Shown here in pieces: positions 27,545 through 39,786 of a stretch of DNA of 64,000 nucleotides. Origin of the DNA: Cavia porcellus (lineage: Eukaryota; Chordata; Mammalia; Rodentia; Caviidae). The notes beneath the pieces are model-generated. The model ran no database searches, was not told the origin of the DNA, and was given only the letters and a program-made list of their open reading frames with translations. Both the position numbers and the translations under genes were made by a program. Every line of letters starts with the position of its first letter. The first letter of the stretch is position 1. The stretch lies in the NCBI RefSeq assembly GCF_034190915.1, contig NW_026947628.1:248001-312000 (forward strand), read 5' to 3'.

Positions 27545-30500
27545 GTGATGTTTTTCTCACTGCTACTAGTGAATGTAATGTAACACACACCCATACAATG
27601 CACATCACCCCGCGATGTTTTTCAGAAACCTATCCTACATTGACACTGGATGTTCCCAGACCTCCCCATGCTGACCACCCCGCGGTGCTTTTCTCCATCC
27701 TACATTGCCACTCACTGCCTATCCTAATTCAGACCCTCCGATTCACACCACCCCGTGATGTTTTTCTCACTCCTACTAGTGAATGTAATGTAACACACAC
27801 CCATACAATTCGCACCACCCCGTGATGTTTTTCTCATTCCTACTAGTGAATCTAATGTAACACACACCCATACAATGCGCACCACCCCTTGATGTTTTTC
27901 TCACTCCTACTAGTGAATCTAATGTAACACACACCCATACAATGCGCACCACTCCGTGATGTTTTTCTCATTCCTACTAGTGAATCTAATGTAACACACA
28001 CCCATACAATGCGCACCACCCCGTGATGTTTTTCTCACTCCTACTTGTGAATCTAATGTAACACACACTCATACAATGCGGACCACCCCGCGATGTTTTT
28101 CAGAAACCTATGCTACATTGCCACTGCATGTTCCCTGACCTCCCCATGCTTACCACCCCGTGGTGCTTTTCTCCATCCTACATTGCCACTCACTGCCTAT
28201 GCTAATTCAGACCATCCGATTCACACCACACCGTGATGTTTTTCTCACTCCTACTAGTGAATGTAATGTAACACACACCCATACAATGCGCACCACCCCG
28301 TGATGTTTTTCTCACTCCTACTAGTGAATGTAATGTAACACACACCCACACAATGCACACCACCCCGTGATGTTTTTCTCACTCCTACTAGTGAATGTAA
28401 TGTAACACACACCCATACAATGCGCACCACCCCGTGATGTTTTTCTCACTCCTATTAGTGAATGTAATGTAACACACACCCATACAATGCGCACCACCCC
28501 GTGATGTTTTTCTCACTCCTACTAGTGAATCTAATGTAACACACACCCATATAATGCGCACCACCGCGTGATGTTTTTCTCACTCCTAGTAGTGAATGTA
28601 ATGTAACACACACCCATACAATGCGCATCACCCCGTGATGTTTTTCTCACTCCTACTAGTGAATCTAATGTAACACACACCCATACAATGCGCACCACCC
28701 CGTGATGTTTTTCTCACTCCTACTAGTGAATCTAATGTAACACACACCCATACAATGCGCACCACCCCGTGATGTTTTTCTCACTCCTACTAGTGAATCT
28801 AATGTAACACACACCCATACAATGCACACCACCCCGCGGTGTTTTTCAGAAACCTATCCTACATTGCCACTGCATTTTCCCTGACCTCCCCATGCTGACC
28901 ACCCCGCGGTGCTTTTCTCCATCCTACATTGCCACTCACTGCCTATCCTAATTCAGACCCTCCGATTCACACCACCCCGTAATGTTTTTCTCACTCCTAC
29001 TAGTGAATGTCATGTAACACACACCCATACAATGCGCACCACCCCGTGATGTTTTTCTCACTCCTACTAGTGAATGTAATGTAACACACACCCATACAAT
29101 GTGCATCACCCCGTGATGCTTTTCTCACTCCTACTAGTGAATGTAATGTAACACACACCCATACAATGCGCACCACCCCGTGATGTTTTTCTCACTCCTA
29201 CTAGTGAATGTAAGGTAACACACAGCCATACAATACGCACCACCCCGTGATGTTTTTCTCACTCCTACTAGTGAATCTAATGTAACACACACCCATACAA
29301 TGCGCACCACCCCGTGATGTTTTTCTCACTCCTACTAGTGAATCTAATGTAACACACACCCATACAATGCGCACCAACCCGTGATGTTTTTCTCACTCCT
29401 ACTAGTGAATCTAATGTAACACACACCCATACAATGCGCACCACCCCGTGATGTTTTTCTCACTCCTACTAGTGAATGTAATGTAACACACACCCATACA
29501 ATGCGCACCACCCCGTGATGTTTTTCTCACTCCTACTAGTGAATGTAATGTAACACACACCCATACAATGCGCACCACCCCGTGATGTTTTTCTCACTCC
29601 TACTAGTGAATGTAATGTAACACACACCCATACAATGCGCACCACCCCGTGATGTTTTTCTCACTCCTACTAGTGAATGTAATGTAACACACACCCATAC
29701 AATGCGCACCACACCGTGATGTTTTTCTCACTCCTACTAGTGAATCTAATGTAACACACACCCATACAATGCGCACCACCCCGTGATGTTTTTCTCACTC
29801 CTACTAGTGAATGTAATGTAACACACACCCATACAATGCGCACCACCCCGTGATGTTTTTCTCACTCCTACTAGTGAATCTAATGTAACACACACCCATA
29901 CAATGCTACCACCCCGTGATGTTTTTCTCACTCCTACTAGTGAATCTAATGTAACACACACCCATACAATGCGCACCACCCCGCGATGTTTTTCAGAAAC
30001 CTATCCTACATTGCCACTGCATGTTCCCTGACCTCCCCATGCTGACCACCCCGCGGTGCTTTTCTCCATCCTACATTGCCACTCACTGCCTATCCTAATT
30101 CAGACCCTCCGATTCACACCACCCCGTAATGTTTTTCTCACTCCTACTAGTGAATGTACTATAACACACACCCATACAATGCACACCACCCCGTGACGTT
30201 TTTCTCACTCCTACTAGTGAATGTAATGTAACACACACCCATACAATGCGCACCACCCCGCGATGTTTTTCAGAAACCTATCCTACATTGCCACTGTATG
30301 TTCCCTGACCTCCCCATGCTGACCACCCCGCGGTGCTTTACTCCATCCTACATTGCCACTCACTGCCTATCCTAATTCAGACCCTCCGATTCACACCACC
30401 CCGTGATGTTTTTCTCACTGCTACTAGTGAATGTAATGTAACACACACCCATACAATGCGCATCACCCCGCGATGTTTTTCAGAAACCTATCCTACATTG

Positions 30501-31023
30501 ACACTGCATGTTCCCAGACCTCCCCATGCTGACCACCCCGCGGTGCTTTTCTACATCCTACATTGCCACTCACTGCCTATCCTAATTCAGACCCTCCGAT
30601 TCACACCACACCGTGATGTTTTTCTCACTCCTACTAGTGAATGTAATGTAACACACACCCATACAATTCGCACCACCCCGTGATGTTTTTCTCATTCCTA
30701 CTAGTGAATCTAATGTAACACACACCCATACAATGCGCACCACCCCTTGATGTTTTTCTCACTCCTACTAGTGAATCTAATGTAACACACACCCATACAA
30801 TGCGCACCACTCCGTGATGTTTTTCTCATTCCTACTAGTGAATCTAATGTAACACACACCCATACAATGCACACCACCCCGCGGTGTTTTTCAGAAACCT
30901 ATCCTACATTGCCACTGCATGTTCCCTGACCTCCCCATGCTGACCACCCCGCGGTGCTTTTCTCCATCCTACATTGCCACTCACTGCCTATCTTAATTCA
31001 GACCCTCCGATTCACACCACACC
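27545..31023 (+). repeat. Third copy of the T5-T1-T2-T3-T4-T5 segment, extended by T6
   Basis: BC dimers start at 27612 (T5), 28090 (T1), 28836 (T2), 29983 (T3), 30260 (T4), 30470 (T5) and 30881 (T6), each 6941 bp after the counterparts at 20671, 21149, 21895, 23042, 23319, 23529 and 23940. The ATGCTACC mark recurs at 29903. Private differences include GACACTGGATG near 27646, CCATATAATG near 28549, and GTGCTTTACTCC at 30.34 kb. Confidence 0.87.
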
Positions 31024-32171
31024 GTGATGTTTTTCTCACTCCTACTAGTGAATATCATGTAACACACACCCATACAATGCGCACCACCCCGTGATGTTTT
31101 TCTCACTCCTACTAGTGAATGTAATGTAACACACACCCATACAATGCGCACCACCCCTTGATGTTTTTCTCACTCCTACTAGTGAATCTAATGTAACACA
31201 CAGCCATACAATGCGCACCACCCCGTGATGTTTTTCTCACTCCTACTAGTGAATGTAATGTAACACACACCCATACAATGCACACCACCCCGCGGTGTTT
31301 TTCAGAAACCTATCCTACATTGCCACAGCATGTTCCCTGAACTCCGCATGCTGACCACCCCTCGGTGCTTTTCTCCATCCTACATTGCCACTCACTGCCT
31401 ATCCTAATTCAGACCCTCCGATTCACACCACCCCGTGATGTTTTTCTCACTCCTACTAGTGAATGTCATGTAACACACACTCATACAATGCGCACCACCC
31501 CATGATGTTTTTCTCACTCCTACTAGTGAATGTAATGTAACACACACCCATACAATGCGCACCACCCCGTGATGCTTTTCTCACTCCTACTAGTGTATGT
31601 AATGTAACACACACCCATACAATGCGCACCACCCCGTGATGTTTTTCTCACTCCTACTAGTGAATGTAATGTAACACACACCCATACAATACGCACCACC
31701 CAGTGATGTTTTTCTCACTCCTACTAGTGAATGTAATGTTACACACACCAATACAATGCGCACCACCCCGTGATGTTTTTCTCACTCCTACTAGTGAATG
31801 TAATGTAACACACACACATAAAATGCGCACCACCCCGTGATGTTTTTCTCACTCCTACTAGTGAATGTAATGTAACACACACACATAAAATGCGCACCAC
31901 CCCGTGATGTTTTTCTCACTCCTACTAGTGAATGTAATGTAACACACACCCATAAAATGCGCACCACCCCGTGATGTTTTTCTCACACCTATTAGTGAAT
32001 GTAATGTAACACACACCCATACAATGCGCACCACCCCGTGATGTTTTTCTCACACCTATTAGTGAATGTAATGTAACACACACCCATACAATGCGCACAA
32101 CCCCGTGATGTTTTTCTCACTCCTAGTAGTGAATGTAATGTAACACACACCCATACAATGCGCACCACCCC

Positions 32172-32234
32172 GTGATGTTTTTCTCACTCCTACTAGTGAA
32201 TGTAATGTCACACCCATGCAATGCACACCACCCC
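32172..32234 (+). repeat. 63-bp marker A monomer (4-bp deletion)
   Basis: The segment normally reading GTAACACACACCCATACAATG reads GTCACACCCATGCAATG, four bases shorter. The same monomer occurs at 36433, 38256, 40347, 42170, 48065, 53422 and 58645, always about seven A monomers upstream of a T1 dimer or at the equivalent block position. Absent before 31 kb, it is a clean tag for the lineage of the eight-dimer unit. Confidence 0.88.
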
Positions 32235-34806
32235 GTGATGTTTTTCTCACTCCTACTAGTGAATGTAATGTAACACACACCCATACAATGCGCACCACCC
32301 CGTGATGTTTTTCTCACTCCTACTAGTCAATGTAATGTAACACACACCCATACAATGCGCACCACCCCGTGATGTTTTTCTCACTCCTACTAGTGAATGT
32401 AATGTAACACACACCCATACAATGCGCACAACCCCGTGATGTTTTTCTCACTCCTACTAGTGAATCTAATGTAACACACACCCATACAATGCGCACCACC
32501 CCGTGATGTTTTTCTCACTCTTACTAGTGAATGTAATGTACCACACACCCATACAATGAGCACCACCCTGTGATGTTTTTCTCACTCCTACTAGTGAATG
32601 TAATCTAACACACACCCATACAATGCGCACCACCCCGTGATGTTTTTCTCACTCCTACTTGTGAATCTAATGTAACACACACTCATACAATGCGGACCAC
32701 CCCGCGATGTTTTTCAGAAACCTATCCTACATTGCCACTGCATGTTCCCTGACCTCCCCATGCTTACCTCCCCGTGGTGCTTTTCTCCATCCTACATTGC
32801 CACTCACTGCCTATCCTAATTCAGACCATCCGATTCACACCACACCGTGATGTTTTTCTCACTCCGACTAGTGAATGTAATGTAACACACACCCATACAA
32901 TGCGCACCAACCCGTGATGTTTTTCTCACTCCTACTAGTGAATGTAATGTAACACACACCCATACACTGCGCACCACCCCGTGATATTTTTCTCACTCCT
33001 ACTAGTGAATGTAATCTAACACACACCCACACAATGCACACCACCCCGTGATGTTTTTCTCACTCCTACTAGTGAATGTAATGTAACACACACCCATACA
33101 ATGCGCACCACCCCGTGATGTTTTTCTCACTCCTATTAGTGAATGTAATGTAACACACACCCATACAATGCGCACCACCCCGTGATATTTTTCTCACTCC
33201 TACTAGTGAATCTAATGTAACACACACCCATACAATGCGCACCACCCCGTGATGTTTTTCTCACTCCTAGTAGTGAATGTAATGTAACACACACCCATAC
33301 AATGCGCATCACCCCGTGATGTTTTTCTCACTCCTACTAGTGAATCTAATGTAACACACACCCATACAATGCGCACCACCCCGTGATGTTTTTCTCACTC
33401 CTACTAGTGAATCTAATGTAACACACACCCATACAATGCGCACCACCCCGTGATGTTTTTCTCACTCCTACTAGTGAATCTAATGTAACACACACCCATA
33501 CAATGCACACCACCCCGCGGTGTTTTTCAGAAACCTATCCTACATTGCCACTGCATGTTCCCTGACCTCCCCATGCTAACCACCCCGCGGTGCTTTTCTC
33601 CATCCTACATTGCCACTCACTGCCTATCCTAATTCAGACCCTCCGATTCACACCACCCCGTGATGTTTTTCTCACTCCTACTAGTGAATGTCATGTAACA
33701 CACACCCATACAATGCGCACCACCCCGTGATGTTTTTCTCACTCCTACTAGTGAATGTAATGTAACACACACCCATACAATGCGCACCACCCCGTGATTC
33801 TTTTCTCACTCCTACTAGTGAATGTAATGTAACACACACCCATACAATGCGCACAACCCCGTGATGTTTTTCTCACTCCTACTAGTGAATGTAATGTAAC
33901 ACACACCCATACAATCCCACCACCCCGTGATGTTTTTCTCACTCCTACTAGTGAATCTAATGTAACACACACCCATACAATGCGCACCACCCCGTGATGT
34001 TTTTCTCACTTCTACTAGTGAATGTAATGTAACGCACACCCATACAATGCGCACCACCCCTTGATATTTTTCTCACTCCTACTAGTGAATCTAATGTAAC
34101 ACACACCCATACAATGCGCACCACCCCGTGATGTTTTTCTCACTCCTACTAGTGAATCTAATGTAACACACACCCATACAATGCACACCACGCCCCGGTG
34201 TTTTTCAGAAACCTATCCTACATTGCCACTGCACTTTCCCTGACCTCCGCATGCTGACCACCCCGCGGTGCTTTTCTCCATCCTACATTGCCACTCACTG
34301 CCTATCCTAATTCAGACCCTCCGATTCACACCACCCCGTGATGTTTTTCTCACTCCTACTAGTGAATGTCATGTAACACACACCCATACCATGCGCACCA
34401 CCCCGTGATGTTTTTCTCACTCCTACTAGTGAATGTAATGTAACACACACCCATACAATGCGCACCACCCCGTGATGCTTTTCTCACTCCTACTAGTGAA
34501 TGTAATGTAACACACACCTTTACAATGCGCACCACCCCGTGATGTTTTTCTCACTCCTACTAGTGAATGTAAGGTAACACACAGCCATACAATACGCACC
34601 ACCCCGTGATGTTTTTCTCACTCCTACTAGTGAATCTAATGTAACACACACCCATACAATGCGCACCACCCCGTGATATTTTTCTCACTCCTACTAGTGA
34701 ATCTAATGTAACACACACCCATACAATGCACACCACCCCGTGATGTTTTTCTCACTCCTACTAGTGAATCTAATGTAACACACACCCATACAATGCGCAC
34801 CACCCC

Positions 34807-34873
34807 GTGATGTTTTTCTCACTCCTACTAGTGAATGTAATGTAACACACACCCATACAATGCGCACCACCCC
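34807..34873 (+). repeat. Reference copy of the 67-bp A monomer
   Basis: This copy matches the majority base at every position I compared. Landmarks in order: GTGATGTTTTTCTCAC, then TCCTACTAGTGAATG with a central ACTAGT palindrome, the small direct repeat AATGTAATGTAA, the CA-rich ACACACACCCATACAATG, the palindrome TGCGCA, and terminal CCACCCC. It has two CpG sites, at the junction CCCC|GTG and in TGCGCA. A common subfamily has GAATCTAATG in place of GAATGTAATG. Other recurrent variants are CTATTAGTG, CTAGTAGTG, ACTTGTGAAT, CACACATAAAATG and ATCCATACAATTCGC. The monomer phase is chosen so that A, B and C all begin G-Y-G-R-TG and end in ACCACCCC. Confidence 0.95.
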
Positions 34874-35275
34874 GTGATGTTTTTCTCACTCCTACTAGTG
34901 AATGTAATGTAACACACACCCATACAATGCGCACCACCCCGTGATGTTTTTCTCACTCCTACTAGTGAATGTAATGTAACACACACCCATACAATGCGCA
35001 CCACCCCGTGATGTTTTTCTCACTCCTACTAGTGAATGTAATGTAACACACACCCATACAATGCGCACCACCCCGTGATGTTTTTCTCACTCCTACTAGT
35101 GAATGTAATGTAACACACACCCATACAATGCGCACCACCCCGTGATGTTTTTCTCACTCCTACTAGTGAATGTAATGTAACACACACCCATACAATGCGC
35201 ACCACTCCGTGATGTTTTTCTCATTCCTACTAGTGAATCTAATGTAACACACACCCATACAATGCACACCACCCC

Positions 35276-35872
35276 GCGGTGTTTTTCAGAAACCTATCCT
35301 ACATTGCCACTGCATGTTCCCTGACCTCCCCATGCTGACCACCCCGCGGTGCTTTTCTCCATCCTACATTGCCACTCACTGCCTATCTTAATTCAGACCC
35401 TCCGATTCACACCACCCCGTGATGTTTTTCTCACTCCTACTAGTGAATATCATGTAACACACACCCATACAATGCGCACCACCCCGTGATGTTTTTCTCA
35501 CTCCTACTAGTGAATGTAATGTAACACACACCCATACAATGCGCACCACCCCTTGATGTTTTTCTCACTCCTACTAGTGAATCTAATGTAACACACAGCC
35601 ATACAATGCGCACCACCCCGTGATGTTTTTCTCACTCCTACTAGTGAATGTAATGTAACACACACCCATACAATGCACACCACCCCGCGGTGTTTTTCAG
35701 AAACCTATCCTACATTGCCACAGCATGTTCCCTGAACTCCGCATGCTGACCACCCCTCGGTGCTTTTCTCCATCCTACATTGCCACTCACTGCCTATCCT
35801 AATTCAGACCCTCCGATTCACACCACCCCGTGATGTTTTTCTCACTCCTACTAGTGAATGTCATGTAACACA
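35276..35872 (+). repeat. Extra T6-T7 pair
   Basis: Dimers at 35276 (T6) and 35687 (T7), four A apart, repeat the pair at 30881 and 31292 at an offset of 4395. The preceding A run (34807-35208) contains six identical consensus monomers in a row, a locally homogenised patch. Confidence 0.8.
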
Positions 35873-38800
35873 CACTCATACAATGCGCACCACCCCATGA
35901 TGTTTTTCTCACTCCTACTAGTGAATGTAATGTAACACACACCCATACAATACGCACCACCCAGTGATGTTTTTCTCACTCCTACTAGTGAATGTAATGT
36001 TACACACACCAATACAATGCGCACCACCCCGTGATGTTTTTCTCACTCCTACTAGTGAATGTAATGTAACACACACACATAAAATGCGCACCACCCCGTG
36101 ATGTTTTTCTCACTCCTACTAGTGAATGTAATGTAACACACACACATAAAATGCGCACCACCCCGTGATGTTTTTCTCACTCCTACTAGTGAATGTAATG
36201 TAACACACACCCATAAAATGCGCACCACCCCGTGATGTTTTTCTCACACCTATTAGTGAATGTAATGTAACACACACCCATACAATGCGCACCACCCCGT
36301 GATGTTTTTCTCACACCTATTAGTGAATGTAATGTAACACACACCCATACAATGCGCACAACCCCGTGATGTTTTTCTCACTCCTAGTAGTGAATGTAAT
36401 GTAACACACACCCATACAATGCGCACCACCCCGTGATGTTTTTCTCACTCCTACTAGTGAATGTAATGTCACACCCATGCAATGCACACCACCCCGTGAT
36501 GTTTTTCTCACTCCTACTAGTGAATGTAATGTAACACACACCCATACAATGCGCACCACCCCGTGATGTTTTTCTCACTCCTACTAGTCAATGTAATGTA
36601 ACACACACCCATACAATGCGCACCACCCCTTGATGTTTTTCTCACTCCTACTAGTGAATCTAATGTAACACACAGCCATACAATGCGCACCACCCCGTGA
36701 TGTTTTTCTCACTCCTACTAGTGAATGTAATGTAACACACACCCATACAATGCGCACCACCCCGTGATGTTTTTCTCACTCCTACTAGTGAATGTAATGT
36801 AACACACACCCATACAATGCGCACCACCCCGTGATGTTTTTCTCACTCCTACTAGTGAATGTAATGTAACACACACCCATACAATGCGCACCACTCCGTG
36901 ATGTTTTTCTCATTCCTACTAGTGAATCTAATGTAACACACACCCATACAATGCACACCACCCCGCGGTGTTTTTCAGAAACCTATCCTACATTGCCACT
37001 GCATGTTCCCTGACCTCCCCATGCTGACCACCCCGCGGTGCTTTTCTCCATCCTACATTGCCACTCACTGCCTATCTTAATTCAGACCCTCCGATTCACA
37101 CCACCCCGTGATGTTTTTCTCACTCCTACTAGTGAATATCATGTAACACACACCCATACAATGCGCACCACCCCGTGATGTTTTTCTCACTCCTACTAGT
37201 GAATGTAATGTAACACACACCCATACAATGCGCACCACCCCTTGATGTTTTTCTCACTCCTACTAGTGAATCTAATGTAACACACAGCCATACAATGCGC
37301 ACCACCCCGTGATGTTTTTCTCACTCCTACTAGTGAATGTAATGTAACACACACCCATACAATGCACACCACCCCGCGGTGTTTTTCAGAAACCTATCCT
37401 ACATTGCCACAGCATGTTCCCTGAACTCCGCATGCTGACCACCCCTCGGTGCTTTTCTCCATCCTACATTGCCACTCACTGCCTATCCTAATTCAGACCC
37501 TCCGATTCACACCACCCCGTGATGTTTTTCTCACTCCTACTAGTGAATGTCATGTAACACACACTCATACAATGCGCACCACCCCATGATGTTTTTCTCA
37601 CTCCTACTAGTGAATGTAATGTAACACACACCCATACAATGCGCACCACCCCGTGATGCTTTTCTCACTCCTACTAGTGTATGTAATGTAACACACACCC
37701 ATACAATGCGCACCACCCCGTGATGTTTTTCTCACTCCTACTAGTGAATGTAATGTAACACACACCCATACAATACGCACCACCCAGTGATGTTTTTCTC
37801 ACTCCTACTAGTGAATGTAATGTTACACACACCAATACAATGCGCACCACCCCGTGATGTTTTTCTCACTCCTACTAGTGAATGTAATGTAACACACACA
37901 CATAAAATGCGCACCACCCCGTGATGTTTTTCTCACTCCTACTAGTGAATGTAATGTAACACACACACATAAAATGCGCACCACCCCGTGATGTTTTTCT
38001 CACTCCTACTAGTGAATGTAATGTAACACACACCCATAAAATGCGCACCACCCCGTGATGTTTTTCTCACACCTATTAGTGAATGTAATGTAACACACAC
38101 CCATACAATGCGCACCACCCCGTGATGTTTTTCTCACACCTATTAGTGAATGTAATGTAACACACACCCATACAATGCGCACAACCCCGTGATGTTTTTC
38201 TCACTCCTAGTAGTGAATGTAATGTAACACACACCCATACAATGCGCACCACCCCGTGATGTTTTTCTCACTCCTACTAGTGAATGTAATGTCACACCCA
38301 TGCAATGCACACCACCCCGTGATGTTTTTCTCACTCCTACTAGTGAATGTAATGTAACACACACCCATACAATGCGCACCACCCCGTGATGTTTTTCTCA
38401 CTCCTACTAGTCAATGTAATGTAACACACACCCATACAATGCGCACCACCCCGTGATGTTTTTCTCACTCCTACTAGTGAATGTAATGTAACACACACCC
38501 ATACAATGCGCACAACCCCGTGATGTTTTTCTCACTCCTACTAGTGAATCTAATGTAACACACACCCATACAATGCGCACCACCCCGTGATGTTTTTCTC
38601 ACTCTTACTAGTGAATGTAATGTACCACACACCCATACAATGAGCACCACCCTGTGATGTTTTTCTCACTCCTACTAGTGAATGTAATCTAACACACACC
38701 CATACAATGCGCACCACCCCGTGATGTTTTTCTCACTCCTACTTGTGAATCTAATGTAACACACACTCATACAATGCGGACCACCCCGCGATGTTTTTCA

Positions 38801-39786
38801 GAAACCTATCCTACATTGCCACTGCATGTTCCCTGACCTCCCCATGCTTACCTCCCCGTGGTGCTTTTCTCCATCCTACATTGCCACTCACTGCCTATCC
38901 TAATTCAGACCATCCGATTCACACCACACCGTGATGTTTTTCTCACTCCGACTAGTGAATGTAATGTAACACACACCCATACAATGCGCACCAACCCGTG
39001 ATGTTTTTCTCACTCCTACTAGTGAATGTAATGTAACACACACCCATACACTGCGCACCACCCCGTGATATTTTTCTCACTCCTACTAGTGAATGTAATC
39101 TAACACACACCCACACAATGCACACCACCCCGTGATGTTTTTCTCACTCCTACTAGTGAATGTAATGTAACACACACCCATACAATGCGCACCACCCCGT
39201 GATGTTTTTCTCACTCCTATTAGTGAATGTAATGTAACACACACCCATACAATGCGCACCACCCCGTGATATTTTTCTCACTCCTACTAGTGAATCTAAT
39301 GTAACACACACCCATACAATGCGCACCACCCCGTGATGTTTTTCTCACTCCTAGTAGTGAATGTAATGTAACACACACCCATACAATGCGCATCACCCCG
39401 TGATGTTTTTCTCACTCCTACTAGTGAATCTAATGTAACACACACCCATACAATGCGCACCACCCCGTGATGTTTTTCTCACTCCTACTAGTGAATCTAA
39501 TGTAACACACACCCATACAATGCGCACCACCCCGTGATGTTTTTCTCACTCCTACTAGTGAATCTAATGTAACACACACCCATACAATGCACACCACCCC
39601 GCGGTGTTTTTCAGAAACCTATCCTACATTGCCACTGCATGTTCCCTGACCTCCCCATGCTAACCACCCCGCGGTGCTTTTCTCCATCCTACATTGCCAC
39701 TCACTGCCTATCCTAATTCAGACCCTCCGATTCACACCACCCCGTGATGTTTTTCTCACTCCTACTAGTGAATGTCATGTAACACA
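35873..39786 (+). repeat. First copy of a 3914-bp tandem block
   Basis: BC dimers start at 36965 (T6), 37376 (T7), 38788 (T1) and 39601 (T2a), separated by 4, 19 and 10 A monomers; 17 A precede 36965 (from the T7 at 35687) and 17 follow 39601. The block contains two of the 63-bp marker monomers (36433 and 38256). It ends in a chimeric junction: the T2a dimer at 39601 is followed by A monomers that normally follow T7. Confidence 0.87.

Larger units (their letters stand above)
29983..35275 (+). repeat. First eight-dimer higher-order repeat unit
   Basis: BC dimers start at 29983 (T3), 30260 (T4), 30470 (T5), 30881 (T6), 31292 (T7), 32704 (T1), 33517 (T2a) and 34195 (T2b), with A runs of 2, 1, 4, 4, 19, 10, 8 and 14. 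T7 is marked by CCACAGCATGTTCCC and CTCCGCATGCTG. T2a has GCTAACC and T2b has GCACTTTCCC. The unit is followed by a T6 dimer (35276), not T3, so the next cycle is missing its first three dimers. A 63-bp A monomer lies at 32172 and a 66-bp one (CAATCCCACC) near 33913. Confidence 0.85.

Noticed and set aside
32059..32298. Recurrent 64-101 codon frames on the - strand across many positions
   Set aside because: They are A monomers in reverse. The frame shifts by one base per 67-bp monomer and returns after 201 bp, so three monomers without a stop give about 80 codons. Overlapping frames exist at the same loci, and those examined open at GTG.
34807..34873. CENP-B box
   Set aside because: I looked for the TTCG...A..CGGG pattern on both strands of the A, B and C consensus and found none. 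Absence does not exclude a centromere.
34807..34873. Telomere repeat or subtelomeric TG tract
   Set aside because: ACACACACCC (TG-rich on the other strand) is only a short part of a 67-bp unit. No run of TTAGGG or a similar short telomere repeat is present.
34807..34873. G-quadruplex-forming sequence on the - strand
   Set aside because: Each monomer has only two runs of three or more G (GGGG and GGG), tens of bases apart, which is too sparse for a standard intramolecular quadruplex.
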